IMG/VR virus record: IMGVR_UViG_3300020596_000044
Location: 1-42,837 of that record
DNA length: 42,837 nucleotides
Strand: one strand, 5' to 3'
From: a virus
The notes beneath the pieces were generated by a model. The model was not told the DNA's origin, made no database searches, and saw only the letters and a list, made by a program, of their open reading frames with translations. The position numbers and the translations under genes are program-made. Positions 30,644-37,895 of this stretch are shown here, in pieces (position 1 is the stretch's first letter; each line of letters opens with the position of its first letter).

Positions 30644-32157
30644 CACACTCTCGCTTTTCTCTTTATGCCCATCGCGGTCATTCGCGATGCCAACGGGGAT
30701 TCTGCCGCCATGGCTCCCATCTCGACCATTTCCTTCGCAACCGGATCACGTTGAATTCTGCTTCGTTGTTTCCGGCCAAATATCTTAGGATTTTGTTCCT
30801 CGAACAATTCACGGTCTTCGGGTCGATTGTATTGTTTCTGCGATGCCTGATCCCAATACATGGGAATCGCCGCATTGATCGCACCTGAGTTTCGGGTTTT
30901 CTTCACGTGCCACCAAATCATCGAGTTGAGTTCATCGTCCTCGTTTCGTTTACCGATGAGGAGCAAATCCGCCGTGTTGATCTTGTGGGTACCGCCCGAG
31001 ACATTGCCCCTGTGGGCTTCTTTTTCCTTGTCCGAGCCTTTGGTCTGCTGCGAGGCGCTCCACAGAATGAGATCATTCGTGTGGGTGAAATCGTATACTT
31101 CTTGGGCGATTTCCGCATCACGCACACTGATATTGTCGCGGGCGATTTTATCGTTGGTGGGACTCATCACGTCGAGGTAATCGATTGCCATACAGCGAAT
31201 CTTGCAATTCTCTCGAAACTGTAGTTCGTGGAAATGCGCGTCAATCTTGCTCATGGTGGTTCCCTGAATCGGGAACCGTTTCACAAAGATGCGTCCACCG
31301 CCCTGTTTTTTCAGATCGAACATTTTCAGATCGACCTGATCCATCTGGGACCACAAACCCCGGATGTTCAATTCGGTCATGATTGCGATCATGCGCTGGT
31401 GGGTCATTTCTTCCGAGTTTTCCAGCGTGTAGTAGACCACGTCTTCCTTGTGCATGGTCGAGTAGTTGATCAACGCGTTGACCATCATGATCGACTTTCC
31501 GTCGCCGGTTCCCGCAGACATGATGTTGAAACTCGGACGGGTCACGCCCCCTCCGAGAGCTTCGTCCAAGAACGCGAATCCCGTACGGATACCCTGAGAT
31601 TCCTTGGCCTTCGCCAACTTCGGTTTATAATCACGATACACCTCCGATCCCAGATCGGTGGTCATGGAAATTCGTGATAGTTCCTGCATCCGTTGGTGCA
31701 GGATCGCCATTTCCTCCACCGTACGGGGTTCACCCCCGCGTTGGGATTGATCATCGACCGCGTCCGAGAGGAAATCGTTCAATGAGTTGTCCCGGCAGAA
31801 TGCCTCAACTTCGTCGGCGATGAACCTCATCACCTGTGGTTCGTGCGCGTCCGATGGACGATCCAGTTCCACGCCGGTCTTCCCACGGATTGCGAGTTGC
31901 GAGGGGAGGGACTTATGGGTGGTGAAATATTCGAGAAGGAACTTCGCGACCTCACCATGGTTCCCCGAGAACCAAGCCGACTTTAACAGGGGTTTTGCAC
32001 GAACGTATAGGTTCGGGTTCGCGGCCAAGTAAGAAAGAATCATCTCTTCTTTATTCGCGGTCAGCGATAGAGTTTTCTTTACCGAGAACGTCTCTTTCGC
32101 TTCGGGGTCCGAGTGGGCCTCCCCGGCGAGTTCGGAAACGTCGAAATCTTCCGTCAT
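30643..32157 (-). CDS. 41: Replicative DNA helicase, DnaB/T4 gp41 type
   Basis: 504 residues. The N-terminal ~180 residues are the helical collar; the C-terminal RecA-like domain has Walker A AGTGDGKS 215-222 (Lys221), the DnaB catalytic Glu in TLENSEE (~246), Walker B MAIDYLD (Asp326) and the motif WSASQQTKGS. It unwinds the lagging-strand template 5'-3' as a hexamer and binds the primase made by the gene overlapping its start (ATGA). It is preceded by primase and followed by a small coupled gene. Confidence 0.95.
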   Translation of the reverse strand: MTEDFDVSELAGEAHSDPEAKETFSVKKTLSLTANKEEMILSYLAANPNLYVRAKPLLKSAWFSGNHGEVAKFLLEYFTTHKSLPSQLAIRGKTGVELDRPSDAHEPQVMRFIADEVEAFCRDNSLNDFLSDAVDDQSQRGGEPRTVEEMAILHQRMQELSRISMTTDLGSEVYRDYKPKLAKAKESQGIRTGFAFLDEALGGGVTRPSFNIMSAGTGDGKSIMMVNALINYSTMHKEDVVYYTLENSEEMTHQRMIAIMTELNIRGLWSQMDQVDLKMFDLKKQGGGRIFVKRFPIQGTTMSKIDAHFHELQFRENCKIRCMAIDYLDVMSPTNDKIARDNISVRDAEIAQEVYDFTHTNDLILWSASQQTKGSDKEKEAHRGNVSGGTHKINTADLLLIGKRNEDDELNSMIWWHVKKTRNSGAINAAIPMYWDQASQKQYNRPEDRELFEEQNPKIFGRKQRSRIQRDPVAKEMVEMGAMAAESPLASRMTAMGIKRKARV

Positions 32158-33155
32158 CGATTACCGACCATCACATTTTTCTTAATGACGAGTTCGGCCA
32201 TTTTGTAGTTGAGTGTCATGGAATTCATTAGGATTGTCGCGACTTTCAAGCATCCCATTTCCTGCATGGCTTCACCGACATCCTTGTACGGCCAATTCGG
32301 TGTGCTCACGGGCCACTGTTCCTGTTCCGCCAAATTCAAATAGGGTTTCCACTCCTCCCCTTTGTAGTCGGGAATGAGGATTGGCGTTTTATCCGAGACT
32401 TTGAGGAAGTTGATCTGCTTCGCGGTGAGACGATTCGCTCTCGTCGCCGTCCCACTCAGGGGGATTGCACTCATCGGAGATTCCATCACAAACACATACT
32501 TTCCCCCGAGAGTTCGTATCCGGTGCTGATCGAACAGATAGTCCGACGCGGCAGTTTGCACGAAACGTCCCGGATCGGCTCCCTTAACCCTGATGTCTCG
32601 TCCCATGTATCCCACCACACGGTCGTGATGAAAAAACGGGATGATCAGTTTCGTGGGCATCTCCGGGGACCACCAGAAGCGACTCTCGTAGTCCGGATAT
32701 AGGTAAAAATCTCCACGGGAGAACAAATATTCCACCACGGGCACAACACGTTGACCGAACTTTTCCAACGCAGTCATGAGTGGAAACGATCCCCCGGGCA
32801 GGGTCACTGAATCGAATTTGGTTGTAATTTCGACCGAGTCGATCCGTTCGGTATTCGAGACTATCTGTTCCTTGAGGGGAATCGCTCGGAGACTTCCCCC
32901 GAGGAGGAAGTACAATCGTTTCACCCGACCAACAAGGCCGTTGCCGGGTTCCCACCCCGTGGGGGATTCGTTATATTCGCAGCCCCCATTATAACAAAAA
33001 AAGCGAAATCCTCCAGTCGCGGTAGGAGCAAATCCACCCCGCTTGCGTTGATCTCCACAAGCGGGGCAGTTGATATTATGAAAACCCCGAGCGGAGTAAT
33101 GCGGACGTGACATCACGGCTCGCATGAATTCGGTCAGGATGGCGGTCTCACTCAT
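32154..33155 (-). CDS. 61: DNA primase, T4 gp61 type
   Basis: 333 residues. A zinc-binding N-terminus (C30-P-A-C33 and C54, C59) reads template; a TOPRIM-like core has Glu225 in VFVMESPMSA and acidic residues in LIPDYKGEEW. It makes RNA primers for lagging-strand synthesis with the helicase encoded immediately downstream. The ATG at 33155 has no Shine-Dalgarno, and a promoter -10 element ends 7 nt upstream, so its mRNA is a candidate leaderless message. Confidence 0.9.
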   Translation of the reverse strand: MSETAILTEFMRAVMSRPHYSARGFHNINCPACGDQRKRGGFAPTATGGFRFFCYNGGCEYNESPTGWEPGNGLVGRVKRLYFLLGGSLRAIPLKEQIVSNTERIDSVEITTKFDSVTLPGGSFPLMTALEKFGQRVVPVVEYLFSRGDFYLYPDYESRFWWSPEMPTKLIIPFFHHDRVVGYMGRDIRVKGADPGRFVQTAASDYLFDQHRIRTLGGKYVFVMESPMSAIPLSGTATRANRLTAKQINFLKVSDKTPILIPDYKGEEWKPYLNLAEQEQWPVSTPNWPYKDVGEAMQEMGCLKVATILMNSMTLNYKMAELVIKKNVMVGNR

Positions 33156-33162
33156 ACTTGAT

Positions 33163-33190
33163 CAGGTATCCCAAATGGGAACCAAATCAA
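33163..33190 (-). promoter_or_regulatory. Candidate early promoter (TTGATT, 16 nt, TACCTG), leaderless
   Basis: TTGATT at 33190-33185 overlaps the TGA of the upstream gene; 16 nt later GGGATACCTG with its hexamer at 33168-33163. The predicted start of transcription coincides with the primase ATG (33155) or lies next to it. Confidence 0.6.
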
Positions 33191-33663
33191 GAGGCGACGT
33201 TTTTTCCAATCGTGATGTGATAATGGAAGTCTTTCCACACCCCGTTCCAAAATCTACCCGAGGGTAATCCCAAACGAGAACGAATGTCCTTCGCGACGGG
33301 GACATGACAATTCACGTGATAGAACAGCACATCTCCGCGATGGGTGGACTGATTCCCAATATGAATGGTGTTGTTATAGAAGATTTCGACGATTTCACCA
33401 TCCCTGTATTTCCACTCCTCGGGGATTTCAGGAATTTCCCCACGGATCAACGTGCAATGATCGTGGAACGCCGGGGCGAACAGATCGGTTCTCCGGACGG
33501 GTTCGTATTCCCACCAGTGATTATGATACTGCCACCGCAAATACCCACATAGGCCCGGGGTAAGCTCGATCACGCACCACCACTCCCGGCGTTTCTTCAT
33601 TTTCCCACGATCCGGATCGTATTTGATCCGTCCCACGGTCCTCAAGGGATATTCGGTTGACAT
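33187..33663 (-). CDS. 2H phosphoesterase-like protein
   Basis: 158 residues. Two H-x-T motifs, His69-Cys-Thr71 (FHDHCTLIRG) and His149-Ile-Thr151 (FHYHITIGK), 80 residues apart, each followed by a hydrophobic residue, match the twin catalytic motifs of 2H phosphoesterases (LigT/ThpR-like enzymes and the anti-CBASS nuclease Acb1). Such enzymes open 2',3'-cyclic phosphates or cleave cyclic oligonucleotides. The N-terminal ~60 residues are Arg/Trp/Tyr-rich. The neighbour across a divergent promoter encodes a cREC protein, also linked to cyclic phosphates. The substrate is unknown; recognition is by motif only. Confidence 0.55.
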   Translation of the reverse strand: MSTEYPLRTVGRIKYDPDRGKMKKRREWWCVIELTPGLCGYLRWQYHNHWWEYEPVRRTDLFAPAFHDHCTLIRGEIPEIPEEWKYRDGEIVEIFYNNTIHIGNQSTHRGDVLFYHVNCHVPVAKDIRSRLGLPSGRFWNGVWKDFHYHITIGKNVAS

Positions 33664-33679
33664 TTCGTTTCATTTCCAT

Positions 33680-33696
33680 TATTCTACACCAGAATA
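33680..33696. promoter_or_regulatory. Inverted repeat in the divergent promoter region
   Basis: TATTCT-ACACC-AGAATA between the two divergent genes. It overlaps A/T-rich -10-like sequences on both strands (TAGTAT on plus, TAGAAT on minus) and could be an operator. Confidence 0.4.
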
Positions 33697-33710
33697 GTAT
33701 ATTTTTCACT

Positions 33711-33756
33711 GTGTCAATGCAAGTCTATTTGGAGGTGTCAATGCAAGTCTATTTGG
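33711..33756 (+). repeat. Tandem duplication covering a start codon
   Basis: GTGTCAATGCAAGTCTATTT plus GG (22 bp) occurs at 33711-33732 and 33735-33756, period 24. Both copies carry an in-frame ATG. The joint supplies GGAGG ahead of the second one. Confidence 0.95.
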
Positions 33757-34085
33757 ACGACATGAGAGACCCTCCGGGGAATCCTCACGATTGGATCGTA
33801 CTGCGCTCGTTCTACGAACTCGTGGGTTTCGTTCACGAAACAGGTTTGTTTCCGATTCGCCTGATCTCGTTCGATCACGATTTGGGTGATTCATACGGAC
33901 GACCCCTCAAGACGGGATACGATGCGGCGGTATGGCTGACGGAATTTTCCGAGGACGATTTCTGTCCTGATTTCCAATATCAGATTCATTCTTCGAATCC
34001 GGTCGGACGCGAGAATATCCGACAGCTTATGAATCGTCACTTCGAACGCACCCGAGGTGAAACCGCTTCTCGCGAAAAACTCTAG
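33741..34085 (+). CDS. cREC-type cyclic-phosphate-processing receiver domain protein
   Basis: 114 residues from the second ATG (33741), which has GGAGG; an in-frame ATG at 33717 lacks one. MQVYLDDMRDP provides the acidic Asp6-Asp7, and LISFDHDLGD provides Asp45-His46-Asp47; then GYDAAVWL. This matches the receiver-like family annotated as cyclic-phosphate processing (cREC), small proteins common in phages and predicted to act on RNA cyclic-phosphate ends. It is divergent from the 2H phosphoesterase-like gene and converges on the gene at 34082 with stops overlapping. Confidence 0.75.
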   Translation: MQVYLDDMRDPPGNPHDWIVLRSFYELVGFVHETGLFPIRLISFDHDLGDSYGRPLKTGYDAAVWLTEFSEDDFCPDFQYQIHSSNPVGRENIRQLMNRHFERTRGETASREKL

Positions 34086-34468
34086 CCCCCGGTATCCGGA
34101 GGCACGAAGCAGAGCACTTTCTTAGTGTACTCATTATAGCAGAGGTGTCCATTTGGGCCACCCTGCTCGGGGTTTCGTTCTCGGATAATACGATCATCCG
34201 GAATATCAATCCACCGGGTTTCCTTCGGGAACCACGCCCTCCAGCTTCCGTTTTTAATTTCCGCAGGCACGGGTTCACAATCCCCGACTTCGCCCCCGTC
34301 TGGGGTTTTCACCCGGGCGTTGCAGCAGCCCATTGAGGAATTGGGTTGCATCCACTTCATGTAGAAATCTTGATGCAATGGATGATGAGGCGTCGCCGCG
34401 TTTTCCGCCCGCAACGGTGTTCCGAGAATCAACAAAAGTGAAATTACCAGTCCGATGAATCCGCGCAT
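34082..34468 (-). CDS. Exported Cys-rich protein, alphaproteobacterial type
   Basis: 128 residues from the ATG at 34468 (MRGFIGLVISLLLILGTPLR), a classical signal peptide cleaved probably after AENA. The mature part has paired Cys in SSMGCCNARV, GDCEPVPAEI, GHLCYNEY and VLCFVPPDTGG. The sequence of W, CC, DCxPV, W, LC and CFVPP recalls small periplasmic proteins of unknown function common in rhizobia and relatives. It is co-translated with the DUF4326 gene (25-nt overlap). Possible envelope or superinfection role; unproven. Confidence 0.7.
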   Translation of the reverse strand: MRGFIGLVISLLLILGTPLRAENAATPHHPLHQDFYMKWMQPNSSMGCCNARVKTPDGGEVGDCEPVPAEIKNGSWRAWFPKETRWIDIPDDRIIRERNPEQGGPNGHLCYNEYTKKVLCFVPPDTGG

Positions 34469-34737
34469 GTAAGTTTCTCCCCGTTTAGCACGAAATAGTT
34501 CTCTCCATGACAGGTCAGGGGATGGCACCAGCAGCCCAAGTCTTTACCCTTCAATTCATCCAGAGCGGCCATCAGCCTAGGCTGAGTGGGCACCCAGAGG
34601 CGGTGTTGTTCAATCACCTCCTCCCGTGTGCCATGGATTCCGATGATAAAGGGGTTTCCCCATTTTGTCCGTCGATCAATCCGGACGTAATTCTCCCTTG
34701 GGGGGATTTCACGTCTCAGATTGATCAATCTCGGCAT
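34444..34737 (-). CDS. DUF4326 family protein
   Basis: 97 residues. The family pattern is clear: YVRIDRRTKWGNPFIIG near the N-terminus, a helix with LMAALDELKGKDLGCWC, then P-x-x-CHGE. The Cys and His at the end suggest a metal site. Function in the family is unknown; members are widespread in phages and bacteria. Confidence 0.85.
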   Translation of the reverse strand: MPRLINLRREIPPRENYVRIDRRTKWGNPFIIGIHGTREEVIEQHRLWVPTQPRLMAALDELKGKDLGCWCHPLTCHGENYFVLNGEKLTCADSSDW

Positions 34738-34740
34738 TAC

Positions 34741-35301
34741 TTACAGTCTCCCACTCGGGTATCGAGGATTTTCAAACAACGGGGGTTTCGTCACCTCGTT
34801 GGGGAGTCCATAAAACACATGTTGGCCGATTTCGCCGATTCTCGGATATCGCCACCCCGGGCGGATCGATTTGGCGTGGAAAAACATACTGTTCTGGGTG
34901 AAATCCCAACTGCGATAGTCGGACCTCTGCGATAACTCGTGAACCGCATGAGCGACCCTCAGGGCCTCTTCCCATTGATCACGATTATCCGGAACCAACG
35001 AGGCCCGTGCGGTCCAATCATACTGGCGTGAGGGTTTCGTCTGCCACACCGCTGAACAGATCGTATTGGGGAATTCTTTGGAGAGTGTGCGATTGATCGT
35101 GACAAGTGCGACGGCAAGCCTCCCCTCAAGGGGCTCGGATTTGGATTCATAGAACACCGCACACGCAAGACATCCGGGTTGGTCCCCCTTGGCCTTGATT
35201 GCATGACAGTTCGGCTTAGGCGTGTGTAAGACTGGGTATTGGGCGTACGCGTGGGTGCTCCATAGCAGCACGACGAGTGCGAGTATTACCTTGCGAATCA
35301 T
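34741..35301 (-). CDS. SleB/CwlJ-type cell-wall hydrolase with signal peptide
   Basis: 186 residues. MIRKVILALVVLLWSTHAYA is a signal peptide or signal-anchor. The rest matches the Hydrolase_2 fold: LACAVFYESKSEPLEGRLAV (catalytic Glu in the FYES region), VALVTINR, CSAVWQTK, QYDWT and SMFFHAKSIRPGW. These enzymes cut peptidoglycan. Export through the Sec system could make it a membrane-released lysin or a virion/host-wall remodelling enzyme. It heads the three-gene cassette; GGAGG lies ahead of the ATG. Confidence 0.88.
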   Translation of the reverse strand: MIRKVILALVVLLWSTHAYAQYPVLHTPKPNCHAIKAKGDQPGCLACAVFYESKSEPLEGRLAVALVTINRTLSKEFPNTICSAVWQTKPSRQYDWTARASLVPDNRDQWEEALRVAHAVHELSQRSDYRSWDFTQNSMFFHAKSIRPGWRYPRIGEIGQHVFYGLPNEVTKPPLFENPRYPSGRL

Positions 35302-35406
35302 CAGTTTACCTCCGTTCTATTCAGACTTGTCCATTCTTCCCGGCGTGTCAACCCCGGGGCGACTCTGCTGCAAAATCAAACACTTAGAATTTCATCCACG
35401 TCAACG

Positions 35407-35412
35407 TAAATA
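35407..35412 (+). promoter_or_regulatory. Candidate late promoter on the plus strand (CGTAAATAA)
   Basis: The TAAATA core lies 24 nt upstream of the GTG at 35437, with GGAG in the leader. It is the only clear plus-strand copy and precedes the only virion-like plus-strand gene. Confidence 0.6.
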
Positions 35413-35436
35413 AATCACATGACGGAGAATAATTGA

Positions 35437-35931
35437 GTGAGCGGCAGAATAATCTACAACGTCTCATATGAGATTCCTCTCGTTCGCGTGGGGGTTCCGG
35501 GACGACAGAATCGTGCCAGCGACGGGGTTCTTCGTATTACCCCGGGAATGACCGAGATCATGGAATTCTGGTTCGGCAACCATGATGGGATGCCAATCAC
35601 GCTCGTCCCGTTCAAGGTCAAGCTGGTGTTCTGGAAGAACATCTCCACCGAGAGTCAGGCACGGGTGATCGGCGGCGGTACCACAGATATCGTATTCGCG
35701 AAAGAAGCCGAAGTGCTGGATCCCTATGAGGGCAAGACCCTCGTTATGCTTTCTCAAACAGATACAACTCAGATCGGCTCACGCGGTGGGCCGAATTTAT
35801 GTTGGTCACTCTTCATGATCAATTCCTCCAACGAGGTATTCCCCGCGTTGTGTAGTTCTAATGGTTCACGGTTTGGATCGGTAATCCTCGATCAGGGTAT
35901 ACCCACCGCCGAGATGGTTCTTACGGCATAA
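35437..35931 (+). CDS. Probable virion protein with Ig-like beta domain
   Basis: 164 residues from a GTG (MSGRIIYNVSYEIPLVRVGV) with GGAGAAT upstream. Beta-rich: GVLRITPGMTEIMEFWFGNH and VPFKVKLVFWKN resemble the first domain of baseplate or fibre-attached proteins (BppU-like), in which a 'G-x-T' strand opens an Ig-like fold. It ends SVILDQGIPTAEMVLTA. Late promoter upstream. The family is not certain. Confidence 0.6.
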   Translation: MSGRIIYNVSYEIPLVRVGVPGRQNRASDGVLRITPGMTEIMEFWFGNHDGMPITLVPFKVKLVFWKNISTESQARVIGGGTTDIVFAKEAEVLDPYEGKTLVMLSQTDTTQIGSRGGPNLCWSLFMINSSNEVFPALCSSNGSRFGSVILDQGIPTAEMVLTA

Positions 35932-35933
35932 AA

Positions 35934-36326
35934 ATGGAGATAGATTTGGAAATCGAGAAACAGATGAAAGAGACCAGAACCAAGTCTCCTTTTCTGACTT
36001 ATTTACTGATGGCGACCGGAGAAATCCGGGTAGGGATCGTCCAGAACGAGACCCAGCGACATATCAACTTCTATGACCTGTCCAAGATTCGGGAAACCGG
36101 ACAACAGAAAAAATTCATGGAATTCGGAGACAAATGGTGGTGGGAGTCGGGTAAATCGATTCCCATCAATTTTTTCATCGGCATTCCGTTTGATGAGTTT
36201 CAAGAATCCCTCGTGGGGCTTTCGAAGAAGTCGGTGGATCAGGTGATCGGCCCCTCGTTCAGTTTGTCCGCGCTGTACATGAAGAGGATCAAAAAGCGTC
36301 GTATCGAGATTTTCGCGCACGCTTGA
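35934..36326 (+). CDS. Uncharacterised protein, T4-like phage type
   Basis: 130 residues (MEIDLEIEKQMKETRTKSPF). Core: GEIRVGIVQNETQRHINFYD, KFGD-like FGDKWWWES, SIPINFF and a basic end MKRIKKRRIEIFA. I recall similar small proteins of this layout in T4-like phages but no assigned function. It starts 2 nt after the upstream stop, so it is in the same message. Confidence 0.65.
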   Translation: MEIDLEIEKQMKETRTKSPFLTYLLMATGEIRVGIVQNETQRHINFYDLSKIRETGQQKKFMEFGDKWWWESGKSIPINFFIGIPFDEFQESLVGLSKKSVDQVIGPSFSLSALYMKRIKKRRIEIFAHA

Positions 36327-36351
36327 CATTGTTGATTTTATCCAGTATGAA
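36323..36351 (+). promoter_or_regulatory. Candidate host-type sigma70 promoter
   Basis: TTGACA (36323-36328, overlapping the upstream TGA), 17-nt spacer, TATGAA (36346-36351). It would drive the small gene at 36378. Confidence 0.5.
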
Positions 36352-36377
36352 GGTTTCCTAATTTTGGAGGAAATCAC

Positions 36378-36572
36378 ATGCCTTATCGATTTGTAACTTC
36401 GTTACCCGTCGAGTACACGGTGAAGTATTTCGAGATCAAGGCTTCGCTCGAACTCGTCCATAATGATCAAATAGATGGTCTCAACGATGATGAGAAAACC
36501 GCTCTCATCCAGAGTTTGGAGGCCGACCTCGGAGAGTTCCGAAGGCGTATCAGGAGTTTGGTTGGTCCCTAA
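36378..36572 (+). CDS. 64-residue uncharacterised protein
   Basis: MPYRFVTSLPVEYTVKYFEI, then an acidic helical stretch (NDDEKTALIQSLEADLGEF) and a basic end. TTGGAGGAAATCAC gives an excellent ribosome-binding site. It probably has its own sigma70-type promoter. It converges with the DnaE-like gene; the 47 nt between them show no terminator. The function is unknown. Confidence 0.7.
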   Translation: MPYRFVTSLPVEYTVKYFEIKASLELVHNDQIDGLNDDEKTALIQSLEADLGEFRRRIRSLVGP

Positions 36573-36619
36573 ACGTGGCGTCGATTCGTCGGGGGCGAGG
36601 CATGAACTACGGCATGGGA

Positions 36620-37213
36620 TCAGGACAATTCTAACGCAATAACCTTGGCATGGAGGGACACAAGCAATCCATAGGCCAAGGAATGCGACTTCTTGAACGC
36701 GAACCCCTCGTCCGTCTTGGTCCATATTTCGGACAGGATGGTTTCCCACGGCTTCCCCACGAGGTGTTTTTTGGCCGGTCTGATCATCGCGATCAATACG
36801 GCAAGATCACCCACGGACTTTGGGGGATGCCTCTTCACGACCTTGTAATAGCCGCCTAGGTGGACCAAACTGGACGTGGTCACATCCTCGATGTAGAACC
36901 GGGGATCGAGGTACCAGTCCCAATCGGTTTCCATCTCCATGAGCGCATCTAACTCGACGGGGATCAAATCCGCATAGACCCGGTTGTACAGGATATCCAT
37001 TTTCATGAATCCCCGTTCCTCCGCGTCCTTATAGGGGAACACGGCCAACCGGGTATCGGGATCACTCGGTATATTCTGCAAGTACATTCCGGTTTCGTGC
37101 TTGATCAACCGGGTTTTATCCGAGGCGAGCAGACTGGCCCCGATTCCCCGAGGGAACAGGTTTAGGACCGCGTCTCGGTCACCCACATCCAGATCGACAT
37201 CAGGCAGACTCAT
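36620..37213 (-). CDS. Small protein with DNA polymerase III alpha (DnaE) palm motifs
   Basis: 197 residues from the ATG at 37213 (a longer frame needs a TTG). DnaE motifs appear in order: PDVDLDVGDRDAVL (E. coli PDFDVDFCMEKRDQVI), KHETGMYLQNIP (KHAGGVVIAP), RGFMKMDILYN (AGLVKFDFLGL), VVKRHPPKSVGDLAVLIAMIRPAKK (in two parts, matching [20 protein letters not shown]) and FAFKKSHSLAYGLL (YGFNKSHSAAYALV). Catalytic Asp7, Asp9 and Asp73 align with D401, D403 and D555. The PHP, finger and C-terminal parts of DnaE (~1160 residues) are missing. It may be a miniature or decayed C-family polymerase-like protein; activity is unknown. It overlaps the Zn-finger gene by 14 nt. Confidence 0.7.
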   Translation of the reverse strand: MSLPDVDLDVGDRDAVLNLFPRGIGASLLASDKTRLIKHETGMYLQNIPSDPDTRLAVFPYKDAEERGFMKMDILYNRVYADLIPVELDALMEMETDWDWYLDPRFYIEDVTTSSLVHLGGYYKVVKRHPPKSVGDLAVLIAMIRPAKKHLVGKPWETILSEIWTKTDEGFAFKKSHSLAYGLLVSLHAKVIALELS

Positions 37214-37895
37214 TAAACAGTCTTTCGCATTCCACGCGGACCAAATCAAGTGACTTGGTTTCCCGAGTGACCTTGTCGATCCAATGAGAGGCGTTGAGGA
37301 AATCGTCCATCTCGTACATCAAATCCTGCGTGAACCGGGGAATAAGCTGATCCTCCGATCCCCTATGTCCGAACAGAACCCACGGCAGCAGCCGATTCTC
37401 CCGTATCATCTCCAACGCGAGCACTGGGGGAACGTATTTGAAGAAGTCCTTCTTCGGGAGATTGTTATCGCGGCACCATTGGGTGACATTCTTATGGGTG
37501 ATATCCACTTGAGCGACCGGGTCTTCGTGGTTTCTCATCCATTCCCGGAAGTTGTTCAGATTGTATCCGTGGGTCCACCGCGAGGCACGGCACTTGGTCT
37601 CGATCAACCAATCCACATATCGGACATTGCTTACGAGATAGTTGAGACGACAAAACTCGGCCAGCCGCATGAACAGCTTATACTCACGGACTTTCTGGAA
37701 TTCCTCCACCGAGGAGTCCCGCTTCCTTTTCACGAGCTTCTTCATCCAGTAGTTATAGAGCCGATTCGCCAAAACCGTGTTGATGTTGTTCCTCGCCAAG
37801 AACCGACGCTTCGACTCACACGCGTGCTTTTCGTACCACGGCTTGCGCGTGAACGATCTCTCACAATACGGGCAGCGGAAGTTTTTTTCGATCAT
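37200..37895 (-). CDS. C2H2 zinc-finger protein
   Basis: 231 residues. A classical finger at the N-terminus (FRCPYCERSFTRKPWYEKHA followed by C) binds zinc through Cys, Cys, His and Cys/His. The rest is Arg/Lys/Trp/Tyr-rich and helical (RLAEFCRLNYLVSNVRYVDW). Probably nucleic-acid binding. It lies between a possible clamp-loader-like gene and the DnaE-like gene, with overlaps on both sides, so a replication or repair role is plausible. Confidence 0.7.
   Translation of the reverse strand: MIEKNFRCPYCERSFTRKPWYEKHACESKRRFLARNNINTVLANRLYNYWMKKLVKRKRDSSVEEFQKVREYKLFMRLAEFCRLNYLVSNVRYVDWLIETKCRASRWTHGYNLNNFREWMRNHEDPVAQVDITHKNVTQWCRDNNLPKKDFFKYVPPVLALEMIRENRLLPWVLFGHRGSEDQLIPRFTQDLMYEMDDFLNASHWIDKVTRETKSLDLVRVECERLFNESA

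Noticed and set aside
37240-37250. TTGATTTGG upstream of the DnaE-like gene
   Set aside because: It is coding for the zinc-finger protein and is followed by GGAATGCG rather than GGATAC; not counted as a promoter.
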